Positions 42,866-50,624 of a stretch of DNA of 62,714 nt are shown in pieces. The position numbers and the translations under genes were made by a program. The stretch is taken from assembly GCA_011525385.1 (NCBI GenBank), contig WTGF01000066.1, forward strand, positions 1-62,714, read 5' to 3'. The notes below the pieces were generated by a model, which made no database searches, was not told the origin of the DNA, and saw only the letters and a program-made list of their open reading frames with translations. Source of the stretch: Chloroflexota bacterium. GTDB taxonomy: Bacteria; Chloroflexota; Anaerolineae; Aggregatilineales; Phototrophicaceae. The first letter of the stretch is position 1; every line of letters begins with the position of its first letter.

Positions 42866-44406
42866 CTGCCAGACTGGCGTCGGTCTAATGCCGCTCTCAA
42901 GATCGCGTCAAACGCTGCATTATCGTGCGGCAGCCAGGCTTCGTTGATAGGCGACCCGGCATCAACCAGCAACTGTACGCAAGCGGCATGATCGCCGCCG
43001 CTGAGCCAAGTGTGCTGACTGCCATAGAAGCACGTTGTCAGCGGCGTACCGCCGTAGCCGTTGAGCCATTCCAGCGGTGGATCGCTGTCGGCTTCGAGCA
43101 AAAGAGCCACCACCTCGTGGTAACCGTGGAAAGCCGCCCAGTGCAAGGGCATCATGGCGTCGTCGTCACGGATATGCAAGTTGAAACCCAGCGACACCAT
43201 CAGCTTGACAACTTCAAGTTTGCCGGTCCAGGCGGCATGCAGCAATTGCCGTTGATCGGCTTCCCCGAGTTGCGGCACGATATCGGGATTCGCGGCGGCG
43301 ATCTGTCGCGCCGCTTCGGCCTCCCCGGCCGCGCAAAATGCCAGCAGTCGCATGTCCGGTGGACTCTGTTCTACCAAGTAGTCAAATATCTCGGCGTGTC
43401 CGTACTCCAGCGCAACTTGATGCGGGGACATGCCAGCACCGGAAAAGGCGTAAACGTACTGGTGCGAACCGTCGGCCGTCGGCGTCAACTCGTAGCCTCC
43501 GTGGTTGACCCGCGCGCGGATCGCATGGGGATATCGCTCCAGCGCGGCCTTGACCAATTCGGTATCGCCAAGCACGACAGCGGCGAAGACATCGACCGTC
43601 GCGCCGCGTTTGATCAATTCCCGAGCGGCAGCGTGATTGCCCTCGCCGATTTTCCACTGCAAGGCTGTGCTCTCGTGATCGTGATCGCGGGCTTCCAGAT
43701 CCGCCCCACGCGCCAACAACCAATCCATGACCACCGGATCCTGGGCGTAATGCAGCGGCGTCTTGCCGTCTCCGCCGCGCTCATTGACAATCGCCGGATC
43801 CTTGTCGTACGCGTCACTCAGCCACTCGAGCCAGCCCTGCTCGGCCGCCGCATGCACGGTCACAGTCGCGCCGCGCTCGATCAAGGCTCCGGCAAGCTCC
43901 GCCGACGCTATTTCCAGCACGTGGAAGTCACCCGCCCACCATTGCGACATGGCGTTGATGTCGGCGCCGTGCCTGAGCAGCACATCGACCACGTCCAGAT
44001 CGCTTTTGGCGATGATGACGGCTGTTGAGCCGAAATCGAAATGCGGATCGTCCAGGGTCTCGCGCAGTTCGGGATGCCCTTGCAGCAATGCATCCAGCCC
44101 GGCCGCGTCGCGCGCGTATACCAAACTCTTGAATTGCTCCAGGGCATCACCGTAATCGACGTTTTTCAGCTTGATCGCCAGGCGCAATGCGCCCCAGCTT
44201 TTCAGGCCGTATTCGCGGGCGATGACGGTCTGCGCGTCCTTGAGCGAGAGGGGATAAGCGGGCAGCTCAGCGCCTTCGAGATGCCGGACCTGCGGCAGAT
44301 GTTGGCCTACGCGGTTCAGGGCGTCTGTTTCACCAAAGCCAAACGCCTTTAGAAGGAGCGCTGCCTGTTCTTCTTCGTGGAGGTTATTGGGTAGTGCGTT
44401 TTGCAT
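42862..44406 (-). CDS. ankyrin-repeat protein
   Basis: This 514-residue soluble protein is built mostly of ankyrin repeats, which serve in protein binding. Clear units include DLDVVDVLLRHGADINA (about 133), DGKTPLHYAQDPVVMDWLLA (about 215), NHAAARELIKRGATVDV (about 256), KLEVVKLMVSLGFNLHI (about 395) and MPLHWAAFHGYHEVVALLL (about 418). The N-terminal roughly 90 residues form a separate helical region (LSLKDAQTVIAREYGLKSW) seen ahead of ankyrin repeats in other bacterial proteins. There is no signal peptide or catalytic domain. The partner is unknown. Confidence 0.88.
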   Translation of the reverse strand: MQNALPNNLHEEEQAALLLKAFGFGETDALNRVGQHLPQVRHLEGAELPAYPLSLKDAQTVIAREYGLKSWGALRLAIKLKNVDYGDALEQFKSLVYARDAAGLDALLQGHPELRETLDDPHFDFGSTAVIIAKSDLDVVDVLLRHGADINAMSQWWAGDFHVLEIASAELAGALIERGATVTVHAAAEQGWLEWLSDAYDKDPAIVNERGGDGKTPLHYAQDPVVMDWLLARGADLEARDHDHESTALQWKIGEGNHAAARELIKRGATVDVFAAVVLGDTELVKAALERYPHAIRARVNHGGYELTPTADGSHQYVYAFSGAGMSPHQVALEYGHAEIFDYLVEQSPPDMRLLAFCAAGEAEAARQIAAANPDIVPQLGEADQRQLLHAAWTGKLEVVKLMVSLGFNLHIRDDDAMMPLHWAAFHGYHEVVALLLEADSDPPLEWLNGYGGTPLTTCFYGSQHTWLSGGDHAACVQLLVDAGSPINEAWLPHDNAAFDAILRAALDRRQSGS

Positions 44407-44457
44407 GAGAGTATTGGTGATTCAATTTCCAAAACTCGGCCATCTCGCGGTTTAGAT

Positions 44458-44814
44458 TCACAATTGATTATCCTCTGGGACGATCTTCTGCAATTCTTCA
44501 ACGAGACGCGGTATTTCGTCCTGAACCGCCACCCACAGCACGTCCAGATTAATGTCAAAGTAGGCGTGGGCAAGTCGATTTCGCATTCCTTTGATTTCCG
44601 CCCAATCGATTTGAGGATGTTCTTTTTGACAATCGTCAGTGACGTTGCTGGCCGCTTCACCTATGATTTCTACAGCTCTTGTTACAGCGAATTGCCGCAA
44701 ATCATCTTTTTGAAACGCGTCGCGCTTTAAGCCGGCAACAAATTGGATCGCCCTTTGCGCCGCATCCAGCATGTGCATCAATCGAATGCGGTCATTGGCG
44801 CTACTCTTTTTCAT
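44458..44814 (-). CDS. hepT: HepT-type RNase toxin (DUF86)
   Basis: This 118-residue helical HEPN-family protein carries the RNase motif Rx4HxY in GMRNRLAHAYFD (about 80-91). HepT toxins cleave RNA and are silenced when the partner MntA adds AMP units to a Tyr near this motif. It overlaps the upstream mntA by 14 bp, the usual layout of the pair with the antitoxin first. The length is normal. The motif is intact, so the toxin is probably active. Confidence 0.9.
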   Translation of the reverse strand: MKKSSANDRIRLMHMLDAAQRAIQFVAGLKRDAFQKDDLRQFAVTRAVEIIGEAASNVTDDCQKEHPQIDWAEIKGMRNRLAHAYFDINLDVLWVAVQDEIPRLVEELQKIVPEDNQL

Positions 44815-45109
44815 AAATCATTTGAGCGCTATCAATGACTTCTTGACGAAAATAGCGGCTTAGATCTTGGGGTGTGCGCAAATCCACGGGTCGCTCAATG
44901 ATATCGCTTAGTGCAATCTCCTGACCCGACATCGCAAGCAATCCAATACGAGCCCCAGGGACATATTCCACTAACAAATCAATATCGCTGTCTGCCGTGA
45001 GTTCGCCGCGCAAGGCCGAGCCAAACAGTGACAGCCGCAAAATCGGTTGTCGCGAACAATATTCTCGGATATCTTCAAGCGGCAGGCTGACTGTTTTTGC
45101 GTCATTCAC
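44801..45109 (-). CDS. mntA: MntA-type nucleotidyltransferase antitoxin
   Basis: This 102-residue minimal nucleotidyltransferase has the motif LFGSALRGELTADSDIDLLV, that is GS-x10-DxD, which binds ATP and Mg and transfers AMP onto the HepT toxin. It starts at GTG 45109 with GGGAGG 8 bases upstream; a nearby ATG is out of frame. It is co-translated with hepT by a 14-bp overlap. The unit is flanked by ordinary metabolic genes on both sides. Confidence 0.9.
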   Translation of the reverse strand: MNDAKTVSLPLEDIREYCSRQPILRLSLFGSALRGELTADSDIDLLVEYVPGARIGLLAMSGQEIALSDIIERPVDLRTPQDLSRYFRQEVIDSAQMIYEKE

Positions 45110-45145
45110 GCGCCTGTCCTCCCATACAACAATTCTATTACATGC

Positions 45146-46093
45146 CTAATCCAAACACAACACGCGCCGCAGCACATCGCCATCGACATTGCCGCCGCTG
45201 ACCAGGACCGCGGTCACAGCACCGTCGCGCGGCAGAACATCATGCAGCAGCGCCGCCACGCCGACAGCCCCTCCGCCTTCAACCACCCAGCCTTGCGTCT
45301 CAATCATGTAGCGCATGGCATCGGCAATTTGTGTCTCGGAGACCAGCACTATGTCATCAACGTATCTTTGGCAGATGGGCAAGGTGATTGAACCCGGCTC
45401 AATCTCGCCGGAAAGCGCTTCCGCCAGCGTCTCCCAGACTTGCGGCTTGTCGCTGCCATAGAAGAAGTTGTGCATGGCCGGCGCCGACACGGCATTGACG
45501 CCGATGACCTCGACAGCTGGCGACAGGCCCTTGACAGCTGTCGCGACGCCCGCGATCAATCCGCCGCCGCTCACAGGCACCAGCACACGCTCGACATCCG
45601 GCAATTGCTCCACAATCTCGAGGCCGATTGTGCCGGCGCCCGCGATCACTTTCGCGTCGTTATAGGGCGAGACCCAGGTACCGCCCCCGGCCGCTCTGCG
45701 GAGCGCTTCGGCTTCCGCCTGGTCGTAGTTGTCGCCAAAAAGGATCGCCTCGGCCCCATATTGACGAACATTGTCGACTTTTTTCCTGGGCGTGTTCGCG
45801 GGCATCAAGATTTCCGCCGAGGCGCCGGTCAGATGGGCGGCATAGGCAAGCGCGCCGGCGTGATTGCCCGACGAGGCCGCGATGATGCCCTTTGCGCGCG
45901 CGGTCTGATCGAGGGCCAGTATAGCGTTGAGCGCGCCACGGATCTTGAAGGAATGCGTTTTGTTGGCATTTTCCAGCTTGAGCCAGGCGTTCTCGCCCAG
46001 CTTCGGCGCGGTTTCCAGCGGCGTCGGCCCCAGATACGCCCCCAGGCGCTGCCCGGCGCGCACGATGTCGCCCAGGGTGACGGGTTCAGGCAT
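45146..46093 (-). CDS. threonine/serine dehydratase (ammonia-lyase)
   Basis: This 315-residue fold-type II PLP enzyme has Schiff-base Lys in THSFKIRGA (about 50), SSGNHAGALAYAA (about 76) for substrate carboxylate binding, PVSGGGLIAG (about 175) for the PLP phosphate, and a late Ser/Cys pocket (VSGGNVDG). This is the catalytic domain of IlvA/TdcB without a regulatory ACT-like domain, so it is probably not inhibited by isoleucine. It deaminates Thr to 2-oxobutyrate or Ser to pyruvate. It follows the IolE-like gene with a 3-bp gap, so the two are co-transcribed. Confidence 0.9.
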   Translation of the reverse strand: MPEPVTLGDIVRAGQRLGAYLGPTPLETAPKLGENAWLKLENANKTHSFKIRGALNAILALDQTARAKGIIAASSGNHAGALAYAAHLTGASAEILMPANTPRKKVDNVRQYGAEAILFGDNYDQAEAEALRRAAGGGTWVSPYNDAKVIAGAGTIGLEIVEQLPDVERVLVPVSGGGLIAGVATAVKGLSPAVEVIGVNAVSAPAMHNFFYGSDKPQVWETLAEALSGEIEPGSITLPICQRYVDDIVLVSETQIADAMRYMIETQGWVVEGGGAVGVAALLHDVLPRDGAVTAVLVSGGNVDGDVLRRVLCLD

Positions 46094-46096
46094 GGC

Positions 46097-46996
46097 TCAC
46101 AAACCGATTTGCCGCAGGTAGTCCCGATTGCGCGTGGCGGATTCCAGCGGCGTGCCCAAGCCCGGCAAAACATCCTGCTCAACCACGATCCAGCCGTCAT
46201 AGCCGATCGCGTCCAGTTTACGCAAGACGCCCGGAAAATCGACATCGCCTCTTCCCAATTCGGGGAAGATCCCCTGCCCGACCGAAGCGGGGCCGTCCCA
46301 GTCGTACTGACGCGATTGCGCGGCCACGACTGGATCATGATCCTTGAAATGCACCAGCCAAATACGGTCGGCGAAGGCTTCGATGTCGGCCAGGGGATCG
46401 CCGCCGCCAAAAGCCCAATGCCCGGTATCAAAGACCAAGCCCAAAGTCTCGCTATCCGTCATTTCCATCAGGCGCGCGGTTTCGGTCGGCGTTTCCACCC
46501 ATGTACCAATATGATGATGAAAGACGGTGCGCAATCCGGTCTCGTCCATCACGCGCCGCGCTACGGTGTCCGCGCCACGAGCGAAGACCCCCCAGCCAGC
46601 CTCGTCCAAGCTCATTTCCGCAGAAATGCGGCCGGCATTGAGGGTGCGTGTCGGATCAGTATAGGGGTCGTTCCCGAGCACAATTACACATGTCTCGCCG
46701 CCGACCGCCGCCAGCAGTTTCGCGGTGCGTACGCAATCGTCCGCGCTCTCTTGATGACGATCGGCGTCATGCAGATAAACGCTCACCCAGGACGCCAGCA
46801 ACGCCAGGCTCCGCCGCGCCAGCTCTTCGCGCAACTGAGCCGGGTCGGTGGGCATGAATCCCCAATCCCCCAATTCAGTGCCGGCATAGCCGCTGATTTC
46901 AATCTCATTGAGTACGCGCGCATAATCGTATCGTTCCCCTTCAATGTTCTCGATGACACCCCAGGAACAGGGCGCGTTCGCCACCCTTAACATCAC
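46097..46996 (-). CDS. IolE-like inosose dehydratase / sugar-phosphate isomerase-epimerase
   Basis: This 299-residue TIM-barrel protein of the xylose-isomerase-like family begins with [10 protein letters not shown], the pattern of 2-keto-myo-inositol dehydratases (IolE). Metal ligands are likely in GTELGDWG (Glu about 41), [10 protein letters not shown] (Asp about 189), VHFKDHDP (His about 216), and [11 protein letters not shown] (Glu about 273). IolE removes water from scyllo-inosose in inositol breakdown. Other family members epimerise ketoses, so the call is probable, not certain. It is first in an operon with the threonine dehydratase and divergent from the aminotransferase gene. Confidence 0.8.
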   Translation of the reverse strand: MMLRVANAPCSWGVIENIEGERYDYARVLNEIEISGYAGTELGDWGFMPTDPAQLREELARRSLALLASWVSVYLHDADRHQESADDCVRTAKLLAAVGGETCVIVLGNDPYTDPTRTLNAGRISAEMSLDEAGWGVFARGADTVARRVMDETGLRTVFHHHIGTWVETPTETARLMEMTDSETLGLVFDTGHWAFGGGDPLADIEAFADRIWLVHFKDHDPVVAAQSRQYDWDGPASVGQGIFPELGRGDVDFPGVLRKLDAIGYDGWIVVEQDVLPGLGTPLESATRNRDYLRQIGL

Positions 46997-47109
46997 CGCC
47001 TCCAGAAACTTGCTCCAAAACTATTCTCAATTGTCTTGCCATTTGCTATCGTGAACCTTGCCCGATACGGCACCGTATGTAGATCGACATCGAGAGGTCC
47101 GATCAGCGC

Positions 47110-47137
47110 TTGAGTATAACAGTTTTTGGGCTACAAT
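47110..47137 (+). promoter_or_regulatory. candidate promoter of the aminotransferase-serA operon
   Basis: TTGAGT (47110-47115), 16-bp spacer, TACAAT (47132-47137). The start codon lies 58 bp downstream. The rest of the 46997-47195 gap shows no other signal. Confidence 0.45.
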
Positions 47138-47195
47138 GCCTTTATCTGTGCAGTTTTTCACAATTAGGCAGTGATCCGGGAAGGCGACCAAAAGG

Positions 47196-48287
47196 ATGAG
47201 CCAATTTGATCATAAACGCTTGTTTCTGCCTGGTCCCGTCGAGGTGCGCGAGGAAATCCTGCATGCGCAAAGCGCCTGGATGATCGGGCATCGCAGCGCC
47301 GAATTCGCGGAATTGTTCGCGCGCCTGCAAAGCAAGTTGCGCCAGGCCTTCTTCACGGAAAGCCGCGTCTATATCGGCGGATCATCGGGCAGCGGTTTTT
47401 GGGAGGGCGCCTGCCGCAATGGCATCCGCGATGACCGGAAAGCGCTGCATTTAACCGGCGGCGCCTTCAGCGAACGCTGGGCGCAGATTAGCAGATCCAA
47501 CGGCAAGAGCGTAGATTGCATCGAGGTGCCGTGGGGTCGGGCGCATACGCCGGAGATGGTCGCGGAAGCGCTGGATAAAGAAAGCTACGATGCCGTCTGC
47601 GTCGTGCACAACGAAACCAGCACCGGCGTTACCAATCCCCTTCAGGCAATCGGAGAAGTCATCAGTCGCTATCCCGATACCTTGTTTTTTGTGGACACCG
47701 TCAGCGGATTCCTGGGAACGGAACTGCGCGCCGACGAATGGGGCATCGATATCGCGCTGACTTCGAGCCAGAAAGCCTTCGCCCTGCCGCCCGGCATCGC
47801 CTTCGCGGCGGTCAGCGATCGGGCGCTGGAACGCGCCAAAAGCATTCCCAACCGCGGCTACTATTTCGATTTCCTGACGCTAGAAAAATCCTTGCTGAAG
47901 AACAATACGCCCTCAACGCCGCCGGTGGCGCTGATGTTCGCGGCGGACCTGCAAATGGACCAGATCCTGGCGGAGGGCATCGAGACGCGCTGGGGACGTC
48001 ATCAAGACATGCGCGATACCACGCATCGCTGGGCGCTCGACCGTGGTTTCGGTCTCTTCGCGCAAGAAGGTTATCGCAGCAATACTGTTACCACCGTAGA
48101 GAATTTACTAGACATCAACGTGGATGCCATGGATCGTTTCATGCAGGAGGAAATTGGCTTTGCCATGGACAAGGGCTATGGGCAGATCAAAGGCTCGACT
48201 TTCCGCCTGCCGCATATGGGCGATGTGACGATGGACATGCTGCGGGAAGTCCTGGACGGCATCGACGCCTTTATGGCGCTTGAATGA
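47196..48287 (+). CDS. class V PLP aminotransferase (serine/alanine-glyoxylate or phosphoserine type)
   Basis: This 363-residue fold-type I enzyme starts FLPGPVEVREEIL and has GHRSAEFAELF, SSGSGFWEGACR (PLP phosphate), VHNETSTGV (about 145), DTVSGFLGTELRADEWGID (PLP Asp about 169) and the Schiff-base Lys in TSSQKAFALPPG (about 193). The family includes serine-glyoxylate and alanine-glyoxylate aminotransferases and the archaeal-type phosphoserine aminotransferase. It is followed after 25 bp by a phosphoglycerate-dehydrogenase gene, which argues for a role in serine synthesis (3-phosphohydroxypyruvate to phosphoserine). Confidence 0.9.
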   Translation: MSQFDHKRLFLPGPVEVREEILHAQSAWMIGHRSAEFAELFARLQSKLRQAFFTESRVYIGGSSGSGFWEGACRNGIRDDRKALHLTGGAFSERWAQISRSNGKSVDCIEVPWGRAHTPEMVAEALDKESYDAVCVVHNETSTGVTNPLQAIGEVISRYPDTLFFVDTVSGFLGTELRADEWGIDIALTSSQKAFALPPGIAFAAVSDRALERAKSIPNRGYYFDFLTLEKSLLKNNTPSTPPVALMFAADLQMDQILAEGIETRWGRHQDMRDTTHRWALDRGFGLFAQEGYRSNTVTTVENLLDINVDAMDRFMQEEIGFAMDKGYGQIKGSTFRLPHMGDVTMDMLREVLDGIDAFMALE

Positions 48288-48312
48288 CACAATCGAACGG
48301 AGCGCCTTAAGC

Positions 48313-49275
48313 ATGAGCTTCCACGTGCTAGTACCGGATAACGTCAATCAGAAAGCCATCGACATCCTGCGCAACCGCGACAGGATTCGCGTATCCGCGC
48401 CGGGCAAGCTGGAACGCCCTGACCTGCTCGCCGCCATAGCCGACGCTCATGCCCTCATCATCCGCAGCGGCGTCAGAGCCGATGCCGAGTTAATCAAAGT
48501 CGCGTCGCAGCTCAAAGCTATCGCGCGCGCCGGGGTCGGCGTCGACAATGTCGATCTTGCAGCGGCCAGCGCCAAGGGCATTGTGGTCATGAACACGCCG
48601 GGCGGCAACACCATCTCAACAGCCGAGCACAGCTTCGGCTTGATGATCGCCTTGTCCCGGCACATCCCGCAAGGGCATCAATCGCTGTTGGAAGGACGTT
48701 GGGATCGGGTAGCATTCACCGGCGTCGAGCTCAAAGGCAAGACGCTGGGCATCATCGGGCTGGGGCGGATCGGGGCGGCGATCGCTACCCGCGCGCAAGC
48801 CTTCGAAATGAAGACCATCGCGCATGATCCTTATTTGCCGCCGCAGGTCGCCGAGGAAATCAACGTGCCTCTGCTTGATCTGACCGAGGTTTATGCCAAC
48901 TCCGATTATTTGACGCTGCATGCGCTGGTGACGGATGAGACGCGCGGCATGATCAACGCCGAATCAATCGCCACGATGAAAGACGGCATTCGCATCATCA
49001 ACGCGGCGCGCGGCGCGCTGATTAACTCGGCGGATTTGGCTGCTGCGCTCGCGAGTGGAAAGGTCGCCGGCGCCGCGCTGGATGTCTTTGAACAGGAACC
49101 CCCGCCGACCGATCATGCCCTGATCGGCCATCCCAAAGTGATCCACACGCCGCATCTGGCCGCAAGCACATCCGACGCCCAGGTGACCGTCGCCATTGAA
49201 GCGGCGCAGTTGATTGTTGATTACTTGCTGGAGGGTGTGGCGGAGAACGTCTGCAATCCCGAGGTTTTGTCTTAA
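48313..49275 (+). CDS. serA: D-3-phosphoglycerate dehydrogenase, short form without ACT domain
   Basis: This 320-residue D-2-hydroxyacid dehydrogenase has GVGVDNVDL (about 74), MNTPGGNTISTAEH, NAD motif GIIGLGRIGAAI (about 144-155), catalytic Arg in NAARGALINS (about 232), Glu in DVFEQEPPP (about 258) and His in TPHLAAST (about 281). The signature pattern suits SerA, which oxidises 3-phosphoglycerate. Long SerA proteins carry a C-terminal ACT domain for serine feedback; it is absent here. I start at ATG 48313, with GGAG 10 bases upstream; a longer frame from 48280 would overlap the aminotransferase. Confidence 0.88.
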   Translation: MSFHVLVPDNVNQKAIDILRNRDRIRVSAPGKLERPDLLAAIADAHALIIRSGVRADAELIKVASQLKAIARAGVGVDNVDLAAASAKGIVVMNTPGGNTISTAEHSFGLMIALSRHIPQGHQSLLEGRWDRVAFTGVELKGKTLGIIGLGRIGAAIATRAQAFEMKTIAHDPYLPPQVAEEINVPLLDLTEVYANSDYLTLHALVTDETRGMINAESIATMKDGIRIINAARGALINSADLAAALASGKVAGAALDVFEQEPPPTDHALIGHPKVIHTPHLAASTSDAQVTVAIEAAQLIVDYLLEGVAENVCNPEVLS

Positions 49276-49278
49276 TTT

Positions 49279-49313
49279 AGCCCTACCCCAAACTCCTCCC
49301 TGAATTAGGTTTC
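49279..49313. repeat. family B remnant after serA
   Basis: CCCTACCCCAAACTCCTCCC is a degraded C-rich arm of family B with no clear G-rich partner. The gap to the convergent gene is 77 bp. Confidence 0.45.
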
Positions 49314-49352
49314 GTGCGACCGAATCGGTTGCCCAAAATTGTCACAAGTGGC

Positions 49353-50558
49353 CTAGGGCCGCGCCGGACTGCCGTCGGGCAGGCGCGTTTGCGTCCAGTC
49401 CTCGACGATGTCCGCGGGGGGATATTTGGCCGCCAGCGCTTCGTCGATGTCAATACCGAGCCCGGGACGGTCATTGGCGTACAGGTAGCCATCCTCGACA
49501 ACCGGCAAACCGGGGAAGATCGCGTAGTCAAGCTCGGAAGGCCGATACCATTCCTGGATACCGAAATTGGGATGCCACAAATCGAGCTGCAAGTTGGCCG
49601 CGTGACCGACCGGAGAGGTATCGCTCGGCCCATGCCAGGCGGTGCGGACGCCGTACATGTCCGCGAAGATCGCTACATTGCGGGCTGGCGTAATGCCGCC
49701 CATTTGACTGATATGCATGCGAATGAAATCGATCAGGCGCTCTTGAATCAGCGCTTGCCATTCATGGGGATTGTTGAACAACTCGCCCATGGCCAGCGGC
49801 GTGGCGCATTGCGCGCGTATCATGCGGAACCATGCGATGTCTTCCGGCGCCAGCGCGTCTTCCAGGAAAAAAAGCTTGAAGCCCTCGACGTCCTTGGCAA
49901 ACTGCGCGGCCTGTATCGGCGCCAGGCGCTCATGGATATCGTGCAGCAACTCAACTTGCTCGCCGACCTCTCCCCGCACATGCGCAATCATTTCCAGCGT
50001 GCGCCGGGCATAGTCGCGCGGGTCGAAATAGGCGCCCGGCGGCGCGCCTTTCGGCTTGATCATGGGGCTGCCCCGGCCGCCATATCCGCCCATCTGCACA
50101 CGAATGTAGCGAAAGCCGCGCTCCATGCAGGCACGGACGTTTTCAGCGACTTCTTCTTTTGAGCCCCCATCGGCATGCACATATACATGCGCCGCCTCGC
50201 GTGATTTGCCGCCTAACAAATCGTAAACCGGCATGCCGGCGCGCTTGCCCTTGATATCCCACAAGGCTTGATCGACGCCGGAAATCGCGTTGTTCAGCAC
50301 CGGCCCGTTGCGCCAATAGCCGTGCACCATCGACATATTCCAGATCTCTTCGATGCGGTCGACATCGCGGCCAAGCAAGAAGGGTTTCAAATGGCGCTTA
50401 ATGGCTGCCGCCACCGCGAAAATGCGTTGTGTGAAGGTGGCGCAGCCCAGGCCATACAAGCCCGGCTCGGAAGTCGTGACTTTGACAATCGCCAGCCGCG
50501 ACTTGCCCGGTTGGGTCAAAATAACTTTGACATCGGCAATCGTTACCGGTTTTGGCAT
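49353..50558 (-). CDS. mannonate dehydratase/RspA-like enolase-superfamily enzyme
   Basis: This 401-residue member of the enolase superfamily matches the ManD/RspA group: VELLHDIHERLAP (metal Asp about 213 with His two residues later), FFLEDALAPED (Glu about 239), AMGELFNNPHEW (Glu about 265) and TAWHGPSDTSPVG (His about 315). Members dehydrate D-mannonate or D-gluconate to 2-keto-3-deoxygluconate, often with low activity. I start at ATG 50558 (MPKPVTI); an in-frame extension upstream reads through a family B repeat and has a low-complexity Pro/Gly sequence. The ribosome site GGGTGGGG is itself part of that repeat. It is downstream of the methyltransferase gene on the same strand. Confidence 0.88.
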   Translation of the reverse strand: MPKPVTIADVKVILTQPGKSRLAIVKVTTSEPGLYGLGCATFTQRIFAVAAAIKRHLKPFLLGRDVDRIEEIWNMSMVHGYWRNGPVLNNAISGVDQALWDIKGKRAGMPVYDLLGGKSREAAHVYVHADGGSKEEVAENVRACMERGFRYIRVQMGGYGGRGSPMIKPKGAPPGAYFDPRDYARRTLEMIAHVRGEVGEQVELLHDIHERLAPIQAAQFAKDVEGFKLFFLEDALAPEDIAWFRMIRAQCATPLAMGELFNNPHEWQALIQERLIDFIRMHISQMGGITPARNVAIFADMYGVRTAWHGPSDTSPVGHAANLQLDLWHPNFGIQEWYRPSELDYAIFPGLPVVEDGYLYANDRPGLGIDIDEALAAKYPPADIVEDWTQTRLPDGSPARP

Positions 50559-50559
50559 G

Positions 50560-50604
50560 GGTCCCCCACCCAAAATCCCTCCACCACAAGGGGGAGGGAC
50601 TTTG
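50560..50604. repeat. family B hairpin between methyltransferase and ManD-like genes
   Basis: CCCTCCACCACAAGGGGGAGGG forms a hairpin within the 66-bp spacer. On the minus strand its edge provides the GGGTGGGG just before the start codon at 50558, so the repeat sits in the translation-initiation region. Confidence 0.6.
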
Positions 50605-50624
50605 GATCCATTCAAGCATTTGCG

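Noticed and set aside
42925..44028. 367-residue open frame on the plus strand
   Set aside because: It is antisense to the ankyrin gene and shows no domain.
45440..46990. 516-residue open frame on the plus strand
   Set aside because: It is antisense to the threonine dehydratase and IolE-like genes, both clear family members; long antisense frames are expected from GC-rich codon use.
50559..50615. 19-codon extension of the ManD-like enzyme
   Set aside because: It is low-complexity Pro/Gly sequence from a family B repeat.
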